From positions 124,001-188,000 of the forward strand of contig JAJYBB010000002.1 in NCBI GenBank assembly GCA_021779195.1: DNA of 64,000 bases. Direction: 5' to 3'. The number at the start of each line of letters is the position of its first letter. The stretch's first letter is position 1. The translations under genes were made by a program, and so were the position numbers. The notes under the pieces were generated by a model. That model made no database searches. It was not told where the DNA came from and saw only the letters and a list, made by a program, of their open reading frames with translations. The DNA comes from Bacteroidota bacterium. Its GTDB lineage: Bacteria > Bacteroidota > Bacteroidia > Bacteroidales > Paludibacteraceae. Shown here in pieces: positions 53,366 to 61,452 of this stretch.

Positions 53366-54577
53366 TTAATCTGCATCGGGCATTATTTTTTTACATTCTA
53401 CAATTACCTTTTGATTTGAAGCCAGTGTACAGGCAAATAAATAAATCTCGCCACCCTCTTTAATTTTTAATTTCCGGCGCAACTCTTCTACCGAAGATGG
53501 GTAATTACGAACACTGATATTTGCATTTGTAATAGTTGAAACCAAATCTTTTTGCTCTTTTTTAGAATTTCCCCAGCATTTTTGAACTTCAAATATCCGT
53601 CCCGGAAATTGAAGCGATAATTTAGATGAAGTGTATAAATGAGTATTAATATGCAATTTATTTAATCCAAATGCTGTTCCTATAGATTTAAATGCACCAC
53701 TTTTCAATACAGAGGCATTGGGTTCATAAAGATATTTTTTGAGTTGGGTAGAATACGAATTTTCGGCAGCGTTTTCCTCTTCGAATGAAAACTCAAAAAA
53801 CTGATTGTTCTTATTTTTCAAGATGTTTACTGTTTTAATTTTTCTTTTTTTGCCCGTTATTTCATCAAAAATCAGCAAAACTTCCTTGCATTCATTGTCA
53901 ACGCTTATAATGTGAATGTCGTAATTACCTGGTAATTCGCCTATAACGGCTGAAATATCTATCATTGGCGACAATTTAATCATAACATGCCATGCTTTTT
54001 CACGCAAAAGTGACCACAAGTCCGAAATATTTGGTTCACAATCTGAGAGAAATATCACTTTTTTACCTTGAGAATTCCTGCGTGCTGGGTCAACGTATAT
54101 CCAGTCAACCTTTGAAAGTGTTGTTAAAAATTCTTCTGCCTGAGCTTCAACAACCTTGATATTACTTTGTCCCATAATATTAAAATTATGAGTTGCCAAT
54201 CGGCACAATTCCGGCTGCCGCTCAACATAAGTAACTTGTTTGAAACGATTTGCAAAAATAAAAGTATCAATCCCAAATCCCCCGGTCAAATCGACAAGCG
54301 TGTGGCCTTCACACAAATTTGCCTTGTACTTTGCGGTGGCTTCCGACGAAGATTGCTCTAACGAAAGTTGAACCGGATATAAAATAGCATCGTTTTGATA
54401 AAAGGAAGGGACTTTTGATTTTATCTTTTGTTTTCCATTAATTTGGCGAATTGCCAAAGGCATATCAACCAATGGAAAACGAGCAGCTTGAAGTGCTAAT
54501 TGCAGGATATCAGCTTCAATATTTTCCAAAATAAATTTTTTTGTTTCTTTGTTCATAATCATTGAATTTCGGTTCAA
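53366..54577 (-). CDS. Class I SAM methyltransferase with THUMP-like domain
   Basis: 403 aa. Helical N-terminus (about 1-70), then a Rossmann methyltransferase core: VDLTGGFGIDTFIFA (SAM site), VTYVERQPELC, WIYVDPARRNSQGKKVIF (DPxR catalytic-type motif). C-terminal THUMP-like domain (about 330-400, FEVQKCWGNSKKEQKDL, LRRKLKIKEGGEIYLFAC). Likely an RNA methyltransferase; the target is unknown. It stands alone. Confidence 0.85.
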   Translation of the reverse strand: MNRNSMIMNKETKKFILENIEADILQLALQAARFPLVDMPLAIRQINGKQKIKSKVPSFYQNDAILYPVQLSLEQSSSEATAKYKANLCEGHTLVDLTGGFGIDTFIFANRFKQVTYVERQPELCRLATHNFNIMGQSNIKVVEAQAEEFLTTLSKVDWIYVDPARRNSQGKKVIFLSDCEPNISDLWSLLREKAWHVMIKLSPMIDISAVIGELPGNYDIHIISVDNECKEVLLIFDEITGKKRKIKTVNILKNKNNQFFEFSFEEENAAENSYSTQLKKYLYEPNASVLKSGAFKSIGTAFGLNKLHINTHLYTSSKLSLQFPGRIFEVQKCWGNSKKEQKDLVSTITNANISVRNYPSSVEELRRKLKIKEGGEIYLFACTLASNQKVIVECKKIMPDAD

Positions 54578-54661
54578 AATTACACTTATTTCGGTTATTA
54601 TTCATAAAATTCTGAATAAGATAGTTGGCTTATATCAATATTTTCAATACTTTTGCAACAG

Positions 54662-54910
54662 ATTTTGGTATCGAATTAATTTTCATTGATCCGATAAAAG
54701 GGAATCCGGTCAAATTCCGGAACAGTACCCGCTGCTGTAGGCTCCATACCAAACGTTTTGAACAACACTTTTGCCACTGGTTTCAGTTGACAGTTGATAG
54801 TTGATAGTTGATAGTTTTATAAAGCTAATCATCTATAAACTAAATAACCATTCAACCACTATCGGGAAGGCGTTCGAAAACGGGAGCAAGTCAGAAGACC
54901 TGCCAAATTT
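54662..54910 (+). promoter_or_regulatory. Cobalamin (B12) riboswitch with large insertion
   Basis: Conserved core elements in order: GGGAATCCGGT (54700-54710), ACCCGCTGCTGTAG (54727-54740), GCCACTGG (54773-54780), CGGGAAGGCG (54863-54872) and AGTCAGAAGACCTGCC (54889-54904). The closing stem TTTGGTA/TGCCAAA sits at the ends. Between GCCACTGG and CGGGAAGGCG there are about 80 bases where the family usually has around ten. The insert holds four tandem heptamers GTTGAYA (54786-54813). It precedes the DUF4465 lipoprotein gene by about 165 bases; B12 probably represses it. The rest of 54578-55076 has no gene. Confidence 0.88.
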
Positions 54911-55076
54911 TACAATATGTTTTTGCTTTCGGGAGTTAATTGCAAATAAAAAGATTCGATACCCTTCATGTGCACTTTATCGGTTCATTTTTTTTTCTTT
55001 ACCTCTCTTCTATCGCTTTGACGTATTTTTGTTTGTCAATAAATCTATGTTTTATTAATAATCAAATAATTAAAGA

Positions 55077-55799
55077 ATGAAGACAAGTAAATTTTTTTTA
55101 TTATCCACGGTTGTGGCAATGACATTGGTTGCATGCAAACCTGAATCAAATGTACAAACCACGGTAGTTGATTTTGAAGGTGTAACACTTAATGCCGATA
55201 GCATTTGGAATGGTTCAGATCTTTCGGGTTCATTTGTTTCTCAAAATGCAGTTTTTAATAATGTTTACAATTCCCAATGGTTTTCGTGGTCAGGATTTGC
55301 CTGCTCGGCAAAAACCGATACTAAAACTCCAGGTTATGCCAATCAGTACAGTTCAATTGCCGGTTCGGGAGCTTTAAATTCAAAGAAATATGCTGTAGCT
55401 TACGGAATGGCATCATTCACATGTAAACCAAATCAATATGGGAATTACAATATACAAAGCCTAATGCTAACAAATTCCACTTATGCTTATTTGGACATGC
55501 AAACTGGAACGCCAGGCGTAAGCAAAAAATTTGCAGATGGTGATTGGTTTAAAATTATTTTCAATGGCTATCTCAATAAGTTAAATACGGGTAAAGTGGA
55601 ATATTATCTTGCCGATTTCAGAAATGGTAAATCCTTTATGGCAAACACATGGAATAAATTAGATGTTAGCGCATTGGGTAAAGTCGATTCAGTCGCGATT
55701 TCATTCGATTCGAGTGATACGGGACAATGGGGGATCAATACACCAACCTATGTTTGCATCGACAATCTTACATTTACACAAACGATTAATAATAAATAG
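55077..55799 (+). CDS. DUF4465 lipoprotein under B12 riboswitch control
   Basis: 240 aa. Lipoprotein signal with lipobox LVAC (Cys20; MKTSKFFLLSTVVAMTLVAC). The mature part matches DUF4465: DFEGVTLNADSIWNGSDLSGSF, YNSQWFSWSGFACS, YANQYSSIAGSG, and GQWGINTPTYVCIDNL. Members are often found downstream of cobalamin riboswitches, and surface corrinoid-binding proteins of this kind are known in gut Bacteroidota; I cannot confirm the exact subgroup. Likely binds B12 or a corrinoid at the cell surface. No BtuB partner is adjacent. Confidence 0.88.
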   Translation: MKTSKFFLLSTVVAMTLVACKPESNVQTTVVDFEGVTLNADSIWNGSDLSGSFVSQNAVFNNVYNSQWFSWSGFACSAKTDTKTPGYANQYSSIAGSGALNSKKYAVAYGMASFTCKPNQYGNYNIQSLMLTNSTYAYLDMQTGTPGVSKKFADGDWFKIIFNGYLNKLNTGKVEYYLADFRNGKSFMANTWNKLDVSALGKVDSVAISFDSSDTGQWGINTPTYVCIDNLTFTQTINNK

Positions 55800-55847
55800 G
55801 TATGAAATTAAGCTTTTATCTGCCATAATATTTGCATTTCATACTTC

Positions 55848-55882
55848 AAGTCGGAGCTTTTCAAGTTCCGACTTTTTTTTTA
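55848..55882 (+). terminator. Terminator of the DUF4465 gene
   Basis: AAGTCGGA (55848-55855) pairs with TCCGACTT (55867-55874), extended by GCTT/AAG inside, followed by a run of T. Confidence 0.85.
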
Positions 55883-55945
55883 AAATTTTACATTCTGAAA
55901 ATGAACGAGCTAACAACAAATTTTAAAAATACTTCGCCTCAAGCC

Positions 55946-55975
55946 TTGCGGGTTCAAGAAAAAGCAGTACTTTTG
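55946..55975 (+). promoter_or_regulatory. Promoter of ffs
   Basis: TTG (55946-55948), 19-base spacer, TACTTTTG (55968-55975). Transcript start falls near 55981, exactly where the terminal stem of the SRP RNA begins. Confidence 0.7.
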
Positions 55976-55980
55976 TCGCC

Positions 55981-56077
55981 GGATAAGTCCTACACGACCA
56001 GCTCCCTGCAAACTCCCCCAGGGCTTGACCGCAGCAAGGGTAGTAGGTTGTAGCGGTGCGATGTAGGGGGCTTATCC
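55981..56077 (+). ncRNA. ffs: Signal recognition particle RNA, small type
   Basis: 97 bases. The ends GGATAAGTCCTACA (55981-55994) and TGTAGGGGGCTTATCC (56062-56077) form the terminal stem. The apical part CAGGGCTTGACCGCAGCAAGGGTA (from 56020) is the conserved Ffh-binding region as found in Bacteroidota. Forms the signal recognition particle with Ffh. The tRNA-Thr gene begins 5 bases later. Confidence 0.85.
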
Positions 56078-56081
56078 ACTT

Positions 56082-56155
56082 GCCTCTTTAGCTCAGTTGG
56101 CCAGAGCACGTGATTTGTAATCTCGGGGTCGTTGGTTCGAATCCGACAAGAGGCT
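56082..56155 (+). tRNA. tRNA-Thr(UGU)
   Basis: 74 bases. Acceptor stem GCCTCTT/AAGAGGC, D-arm AGCTCAGTTGGCCAGAGC, anticodon loop TTTGTAA giving UGU (reads ACA and related Thr codons), T-arm GTTGGTTCGAATCCGAC. The 3' CCA is not encoded. One T-T mismatch in the anticodon stem as drawn. Confidence 0.95.
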
Positions 56156-56166
56156 CGAAATGAACC

Positions 56167-56202
56167 AAAAAACCACTTCCAGTCGATTGGAAGTGGTTTT
56201 TT
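56167..56202. terminator. Bidirectional terminator after tRNA-Thr
   Basis: AAAAAACCACTTCC (56167-56180) and GGAAGTGGTTTTTT (56189-56202) form a perfect 14-base stem with an 8-base loop. It serves the ffs-tRNA transcript and the convergent BrkB-family gene, which ends at 56207. Confidence 0.92.
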
Positions 56203-56206
56203 CGTA

Positions 56207-57532
56207 TTATATATTTTTAATCAAAATGGGAGGATTATTTTGTTCAGATTTCTGTTTGAGAGCTTCAAATCTGTTCCAAAAATCGTCTAAAACTTTATTT
56301 TTGTTGCTTAAAAAGAGTGCAGATCCATTTTCATCTAATTTTATAAATAACTGATCAACAGTTAATAGATGAATATCGATGGCGGGTGTAAATATTTTTA
56401 CCCGAGAATACGGCTGATAAATTTCGAACAAAATACCTGCTTCCAATAAATTATCAAGAACCTCTTTTACCAAACGAATGGGTAAATCGTAATCGGTAGA
56501 AATTTTCTCAGCAGATAAAGGAGGTTGTTGATTTTCAAACTGTTTTAAAAAAATATAAGTAACAAACAGAGATAAAAAACGAAGATACCGCTGACTTATA
56601 TTTTTACTGTCTATTTCGAAATTATAATTCTGAAAATTTTGGGAAGCATACGAAATTTCGGCTCCAAGCAAAACAATTAAACACGAAATTTGAATCCATA
56701 AAAGCAAAAGTGGGATAGCAGCAAAACTTCCATAAACCACGTTGTACCGTGATAAATAAACCTGTCCGTTGATATACAACATTTGAAAAGCCTGAAAAGC
56801 ACTTCCTGCAATTATTGATGAAATAAACGCATTTTTAAACCGAACGTGTGTATTTGGAATTATCATATATAAAATGGTGAAAACAGTCCACACAATGATA
56901 TACGGAATAAATTTTACGCCAAAACGTACAATAGGACTAAGAACATGATAAACGTATGTTTGTGATACCGCAGAGCTTACAAAAATTGAGAATCCAACTG
57001 AAAAGATAATTAAGAGTGGGATAATTAAAATTGTTGAGAAATAAGTGGTAAATTGTTGAATCGGAGAACGGGACTTTTCAACCTGCCAAATACTGTTAAA
57101 TACATTTTCGACCTGCATAAAAAAGTTCATTACCGACCAAAGTAAAATTACAATTCCGATTCCGATAAAAATTCCGCCTTGTGTGGATTTCAAATACCTC
57201 TCAACAAAGCCCATAACAGTTGGAACCATATCAATTTCATCGATATAAGTTCCTTCAAGCGATTGAGCAATAAATTGTTCAACTCCAAAGCCTTTGGCAA
57301 TGGCAACCATGAGGGCAAACAAAGGAACAATGGCGAATAAAATAGAGTAGGTGAGGGCTGAGGCTCTGATATTTAATCGGTCACGAATAAAACCACGAAC
57401 GGCTAACATCAATATTTTAATAAACCGAAAGAAAAATCGCCGAGTTCGAGATAACTCGTTTTCAGTAATTTTCCAAATATCAAAACGAATGAAGTGCATC
57501 AATCGTTGAAGTTTTCCTACAAGATCAGTCAT
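56207..57532 (-). CDS. YihY/BrkB-family membrane protein
   Basis: 441 aa. Six transmembrane helices in about 40-290 with the family motifs RASALTYSILFAIVPLFALMVA and YGSFAAIPLLLLWIQISCLIVLLGAEI. Once named RNase BN, the family is now seen as membrane proteins of unknown transport role. The C-terminal ~140 residues look like a winged-helix-type soluble extension (EKISTDYDLPIRLVKEVLDNLLEAG). It lies between tRNA-Thr and rnpB. Confidence 0.9.
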   Translation of the reverse strand: MTDLVGKLQRLMHFIRFDIWKITENELSRTRRFFFRFIKILMLAVRGFIRDRLNIRASALTYSILFAIVPLFALMVAIAKGFGVEQFIAQSLEGTYIDEIDMVPTVMGFVERYLKSTQGGIFIGIGIVILLWSVMNFFMQVENVFNSIWQVEKSRSPIQQFTTYFSTILIIPLLIIFSVGFSIFVSSAVSQTYVYHVLSPIVRFGVKFIPYIIVWTVFTILYMIIPNTHVRFKNAFISSIIAGSAFQAFQMLYINGQVYLSRYNVVYGSFAAIPLLLLWIQISCLIVLLGAEISYASQNFQNYNFEIDSKNISQRYLRFLSLFVTYIFLKQFENQQPPLSAEKISTDYDLPIRLVKEVLDNLLEAGILFEIYQPYSRVKIFTPAIDIHLLTVDQLFIKLDENGSALFLSNKNKVLDDFWNRFEALKQKSEQNNPPILIKNI

Positions 57533-57576
57533 ACTAAAATATCTGAAATATAGAAGATGAATAAAATAAAAAAAAT

Positions 57577-57926
57577 AGCAGATCTATAAGCCGGGTTCTG
57601 TGCATTGTTTTCACAATGTGTTTGTCATTTATCTTGGACATTAGTTGCCTAATGCCTCCAGCGATCTACCCCCCGACATCGGGCGAGCAGCCCTACTGCG
57701 TCGGTGTACATGATCTTGCAACCCATAAGAAGTACGGCATCCCATGTTACCATTGGACCCGGTGAGCTCTTACCTCACCTTTTCACCCTTATCGCGCCGA
57801 AAGCGAGACGGTTATTTTCTGTTACTTTACTCCGCTCTTACGAACAGCTTCCCGTTAAGAAATATGGTGCTCTGTGTTGCCCGGACTTTCCTCCCCGTGT
57901 GAAACGGAGCGACAAACCAATCTGCT
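57577..57926 (-). ncRNA. rnpB: RNase P RNA (type A)
   Basis: About 350 bases on the minus strand. The 5' part has GAGGAAAGTCCGGGC, and the 3' end has the hallmark ACAGAACCCGGCTTATAGA. Other core segments seen are AGGGTGAAAAGGTGAGGTAAGAGCTCACC (in shorter pieces) and GTAGATCGCTGGAGG. It cuts the 5' leader of tRNA precursors together with RnpA. Confidence 0.95.
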
Positions 57927-57935
57927 ATTACTTTG

Positions 57936-57943
57936 CAAACTTA
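57936..57943 (-). promoter_or_regulatory. -7 element of rnpB
   Basis: TAAGTTTG on the minus strand fits TAnnTTTG. The transcript start would fall near 57930, next to the 5' end of the RNA. No clear -33 box. Confidence 0.55.
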
Positions 57944-58176
57944 CATAAAATTTTGGAATTTTATTGCCAGCTTTTTATTTATATTGTATAAGTCGTTTAA
58001 AAACAATGTACAAAAAATAAATTTGATGTATTTGATGAGTTCTGCTTAAGCATTTATCGGTTCAAATCTTTAATTTTTGTTCTCATTTTTGGAAGTTAAT
58101 TCGAAATTTATTTAAACTTTTAAAGCATCAATTTGTTTATGTCTTAAATTAGAAATTCTATTTAATCATATCATCG

Positions 58177-59475
58177 ATGGCAAATTTAGGTATAAAAAAA
58201 GGTAATAAAGTGGTAATTATTGGGGGTGGATTTGCAGGATTGCAATTGGCAAAAGCATTAAGAAAAGCCCAAGTGAAAGTATTGTTAATTGATAAGCAAA
58301 ATCATCATCAATTTCAACCCCTATTTTATCAGGTTGCAACCGGGCGATTAGAACCTTCAAGTATCTCATTTCCATTTCGAAAAATATTTCAGAGCAATCA
58401 AAATATTGACTTTCGAATGGCTGATATCACCAAGATCGATCCCGTTGGAAAAAAAATTTATACTTCGTACGACCGCACTATTTCTTACGATCATTTGGTA
58501 ATAGCCACTGGTTGTAAAACTAATTTTTTTGGGAACAAAGAGTTGAGTGAAAATACATTTTCGATGAAAACCACGCAGGAAGCAATTGATATTCGAAATA
58601 AAATTTTATTTAGTTTCGAAAAAGAAATATTTGCAAATCCGGCAGAAAAACAGGCATTTATGAATATCGTAATTGTGGGTGGCGGGCCTACCGGAGTTGA
58701 ACTTTCGGGTGCTTTTGCTGAATTGAAAAAGAATATATTACCAAAAGATTACCACAATATCGATTTTTCTAAATTCAATATTTATTTAATTGAAGGAAGT
58801 GCCAATACGCTCAACAATATGAGCGAAGAATCAAAGCTTGCTTCACGTAATTATCTGGAAAAGTTAGGAGTAACTGTAAAAACTCAGACGGTGGTTCAAT
58901 CTTTTGATGGAAAAAATGTTGTATTAAGCAATGGTGAAATCATTCGAACTAAAAACGTGATTTGGGCTGCAGGTGTCATTGGCAATGTGATTGAGGGATT
59001 GCAAGCTGAAGATGTGGTTCGGAATAGGTATATCGTCGATCGATACAATCGTTTGAAACGTTTTGATAATATTTATGCCTTAGGCGATGTGGCTTATATG
59101 GAAACGCCCAAATATTCGCAAGGGCATCCTCAGGTTGCCAATGTAGCGATCAACCAAGCTAAAAACTTAGGAAAAAATATTATCAAATGTTTAAAAAATA
59201 AACAAGCTCAACTTAATGAATATGAGTATCGTGATTTGGGTTTAATGGCTACTATTGGCAAACATAAAGCTGTGGTTGAACTTCCATTTATAAAATTTAA
59301 AGGACCAATAGCCTGGTATGTATGGATGTTTTTGCATTTAATGTTGATTTTGAGTGTTCGCAATAAATTGATTATTTTCTTTAACTGGGCATGGAGCTAT
59401 TTTACCCGTGATACTTCTTTGCGATTGATAACCAACATTAATTATGAGAAAGACAAGGTGATTGATTTAAGTTAA
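58177..59475 (+). CDS. ndh: Type II NADH:quinone oxidoreductase (NDH-2)
   Basis: 432 aa. FAD Rossmann IIGGGFAGLQLAKAL at the N-terminus, LIDKQNHHQFQPLFYQVATG (a strong NDH-2 mark), NAD Rossmann IVIVGGGPTGVELSGAFAEL, quinone-side YALGDVA segment and a C-terminal membrane-binding part (WYVWMFLHLMLILSVRNKLIIFFNWAWSYF). Passes electrons from NADH to quinone without pumping. Single gene, followed by a perfect terminator. Confidence 0.93.
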   Translation: MANLGIKKGNKVVIIGGGFAGLQLAKALRKAQVKVLLIDKQNHHQFQPLFYQVATGRLEPSSISFPFRKIFQSNQNIDFRMADITKIDPVGKKIYTSYDRTISYDHLVIATGCKTNFFGNKELSENTFSMKTTQEAIDIRNKILFSFEKEIFANPAEKQAFMNIVIVGGGPTGVELSGAFAELKKNILPKDYHNIDFSKFNIYLIEGSANTLNNMSEESKLASRNYLEKLGVTVKTQTVVQSFDGKNVVLSNGEIIRTKNVIWAAGVIGNVIEGLQAEDVVRNRYIVDRYNRLKRFDNIYALGDVAYMETPKYSQGHPQVANVAINQAKNLGKNIIKCLKNKQAQLNEYEYRDLGLMATIGKHKAVVELPFIKFKGPIAWYVWMFLHLMLILSVRNKLIIFFNWAWSYFTRDTSLRLITNINYEKDKVIDLS

Positions 59476-59505
59476 TTAATTTGAATACAATATAAGAACT
59501 GATCA

Positions 59506-59545
59506 TTAAACAAAAAACTTCCAGAACTGGAAGTTTTTTGTTTAA
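59506..59545. terminator. Bidirectional terminator between ndh and trpB2
   Basis: A 19-base perfect stem: TTAAACAAAAAACTTCCAG and its complement, with a 2-base AA centre. Serves the convergent ndh and trpB2 genes. Confidence 0.9.
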
Positions 59546-59560
59546 TAAATTGGTAAATAA

Positions 59561-60925
59561 TTACATAAGGTTTTCAATATCTTTCAAATTATTTGCAATA
59601 TCATGGTCGGACAATGAATAATTAACTAAATCGCCTGCCAAATATTGATCATAAGCAGTCATATCAACCAACCCATGTCCTGAAAGATTAAACAAAATTG
59701 TTTTTTTTGTACCTTCTTCTTTACATTTCAGGGCTTCATTAATTGTTGCTGCAATGGCATGTGCCGATTCTGGTGCCGGAACAATTCCTTCGGTTTGAGC
59801 AAATAAAACTCCGGCTTTGAACGAATCTAATTGTTCAATATCAACAGCTTCCATCATATTATCTTTCATCAATTGACTTACAATTGTGCCTGCACCATGA
59901 TAACGTAAACCTCCGGCATGAATATGAGCCGGTGAAAAATTATGACCTAACGTAAACATTGGAATCAACGGTGTATAGCCGGCTTCATCTCCAAAATCGT
60001 AATGAAAAATTCCACGGGTTAATTTTGGACACGAAGCCGGTTCTGCTGAAATAAAACGTGTTTTCATACCATCTTTGATGTTATGACGCATAAACGGAAA
60101 GGAAATACCTGAAAAATTTGATCCTCCTCCGAAACATGCAATAACCATGTCAGGATATTCGCCCGCCATTTCCATTTGCTTTTCAGCTTCCAGTCCTATT
60201 ACTGTTTGATGTAACGAAACATGATTCAATACGCTTCCCAAGGTGTATTTGCAATTGGGAGTAGACATTGCTAATTCGATTGCTTCAGAAATTGCAGTAC
60301 CTAAACTGCCTTGATAAGAAGGGTGTTCAGTTAAAATTTTACGTCCTGCTTTAGTCGACATACTGGGTGAAGGAATGACCTGAGCACCCCAGGTTTGCAT
60401 CAATGAACGTCGATAAGGTTTTTGTTCATAGCTGATTTTCACCATATAGACAGCCAACTCAAGCCCGAATGTTTTTGCTGCAAATGCTAATGCAGTACCC
60501 CATTGACCTGCACCTGTTTCGGTAGTAATATTTGTAGTTCCTTCTTTTTTACAAAAATAAGCCTGTGCCAACGCAGAATTGAGCTTATGAGACCCAACCG
60601 GACTTACACTTTCGTTTTTGAAATAAATATGCGCTGGAGTATCCAATGCTTTTTCTAAATTATAAGCACGCACTAACGGGGTGGGACGATAAATTTTATA
60701 TTTATCGCGAACTTCTTCTGGAATATCAATCCAAACGTCAGTTTGATTTAATTCCTGATGTGCTAAATCTTTAGCAAACAACGGATAAAGATCTTCTTCT
60801 TTTAAAGGCTGTTTAGTGCCTGGATTTAACATTGGCATAGGCTTATTCGGCATTTCAGCTAAAATATTATACCATTGGGTGGGTAACTCACTTTCAGGAA
60901 GCAAGAATTTTTTTGTTTTTTCCAT
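59561..60925 (-). CDS. trpB2: Tryptophan synthase beta-like protein (TrpB2 type)
   Basis: 454 aa, longer than TrpB1 (about 400), as expected for TrpB2. PLP Lys in SHKLNSALAQA (SPVGSHKLNS), ETGAGQWG (substrate loop), CFGGGSNFSG (phosphate loop), and NLSGHGLVD near the C-terminus. TrpB2 joins indole and serine without TrpA. No other trp gene is near. A leader with a short Trp-containing reading frame and a terminator hairpin precedes it, suggesting control by tryptophan supply. Confidence 0.9.
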   Translation of the reverse strand: MEKTKKFLLPESELPTQWYNILAEMPNKPMPMLNPGTKQPLKEEDLYPLFAKDLAHQELNQTDVWIDIPEEVRDKYKIYRPTPLVRAYNLEKALDTPAHIYFKNESVSPVGSHKLNSALAQAYFCKKEGTTNITTETGAGQWGTALAFAAKTFGLELAVYMVKISYEQKPYRRSLMQTWGAQVIPSPSMSTKAGRKILTEHPSYQGSLGTAISEAIELAMSTPNCKYTLGSVLNHVSLHQTVIGLEAEKQMEMAGEYPDMVIACFGGGSNFSGISFPFMRHNIKDGMKTRFISAEPASCPKLTRGIFHYDFGDEAGYTPLIPMFTLGHNFSPAHIHAGGLRYHGAGTIVSQLMKDNMMEAVDIEQLDSFKAGVLFAQTEGIVPAPESAHAIAATINEALKCKEEGTKKTILFNLSGHGLVDMTAYDQYLAGDLVNYSLSDHDIANNLKDIENLM

Positions 60926-60969
60926 GTTCTTATAAATTTATTTTAAGTAATAAAGTATGCTTGTTTTGA

Positions 60970-61005
60970 AAAAAATAAACCTGTTGTTAAAGTGTAAACA
61001 ACAGG
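60970..61005 (-). terminator. Attenuator-like hairpin in the trpB2 leader
   Basis: Minus strand: CCTGTTGTT (61005-60997) and AACAACAGG (60988-60980) form a 9-base stem with an 8-base loop, followed by TTTATTTTTTT. It lies in the leader, 45 bases before the trpB2 start, where a terminator only makes sense as an attenuator. Confidence 0.65.
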
Positions 61006-61065
61006 CTGTTTTATAAAGTTTTAGTATCTACAAAATGAAACAAAAACGACAAAAACTCATTGTTT

Positions 61066-61116
61066 TCAATGAAATCTTTGCCTGCGCCAACGGAATGCTG
61101 ATAACTGACAATTCAT
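61066..61116 (-). CDS. Candidate 16-aa leader peptide of trpB2
   Basis: Reading frame MNCQLSAFRWRRQRFH, one Trp codon, between a -7 element (TATCTTTG, 61145-61138) and the hairpin at 60970-61005. Transcript start near 61132 leaves 16 bases before the ATG. Order promoter, short peptide, terminator hairpin, gene is that of a leader-peptide attenuator. A single Trp is few for a classic Trp leader, so the sensed signal is uncertain. The remainder of the gap (61146-61452) has only the yicC -7 element. Confidence 0.5.
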   Translation of the reverse strand: MNCQLSAFRWRRQRFH

Positions 61117-61137
61117 TTTTTTAGGAATTTTGTTTCG

Positions 61138-61145
61138 CAAAGATA
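61138..61145 (-). promoter_or_regulatory. -7 element of the trpB2 transcript
   Basis: TATCTTTG on the minus strand fits TAnnTTTG and positions the transcript start just before the leader reading frame. The -33 region has no TTTG. Confidence 0.5.
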
Positions 61146-61372
61146 GCAAGAATTTTGAAAAATATAAATATTGTGGCTTAATTTTTTGTCAATTTGTTTG
61201 TAATTCGATCAGAATGAATTTAATTTGATTTTTTCTTATCATTATTGGTATCATATTTCAAATTGTGAATTACCATCAACTCCATCAGCGTGTCTCTTTT
61301 ATATTATTTTGAAAATCCAAATGAAATCATTCATTTTATTATTCGAATTCATGCGGTATGGGTTAAATTTTG

Positions 61373-61380
61373 TACTTTTG
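61373..61380 (+). promoter_or_regulatory. -7 element of yicC-gmk-nadD
   Basis: TACTTTTG fits TAnnTTTG, 73 bases before the yicC ATG. No exact -33 box. Confidence 0.45.
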
Positions 61381-61452
61381 CGGTAAGTTGTAAATCAAAG
61401 GATTTATGCAAAGATTTTGAACATAAATAAATAATCTTAAAAAATTAAAATC

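Noticed and set aside
56069-56079. DnaA-box-like GCTTATCCACT
   Set aside because: It is the 3' arm of the SRP RNA terminal stem.
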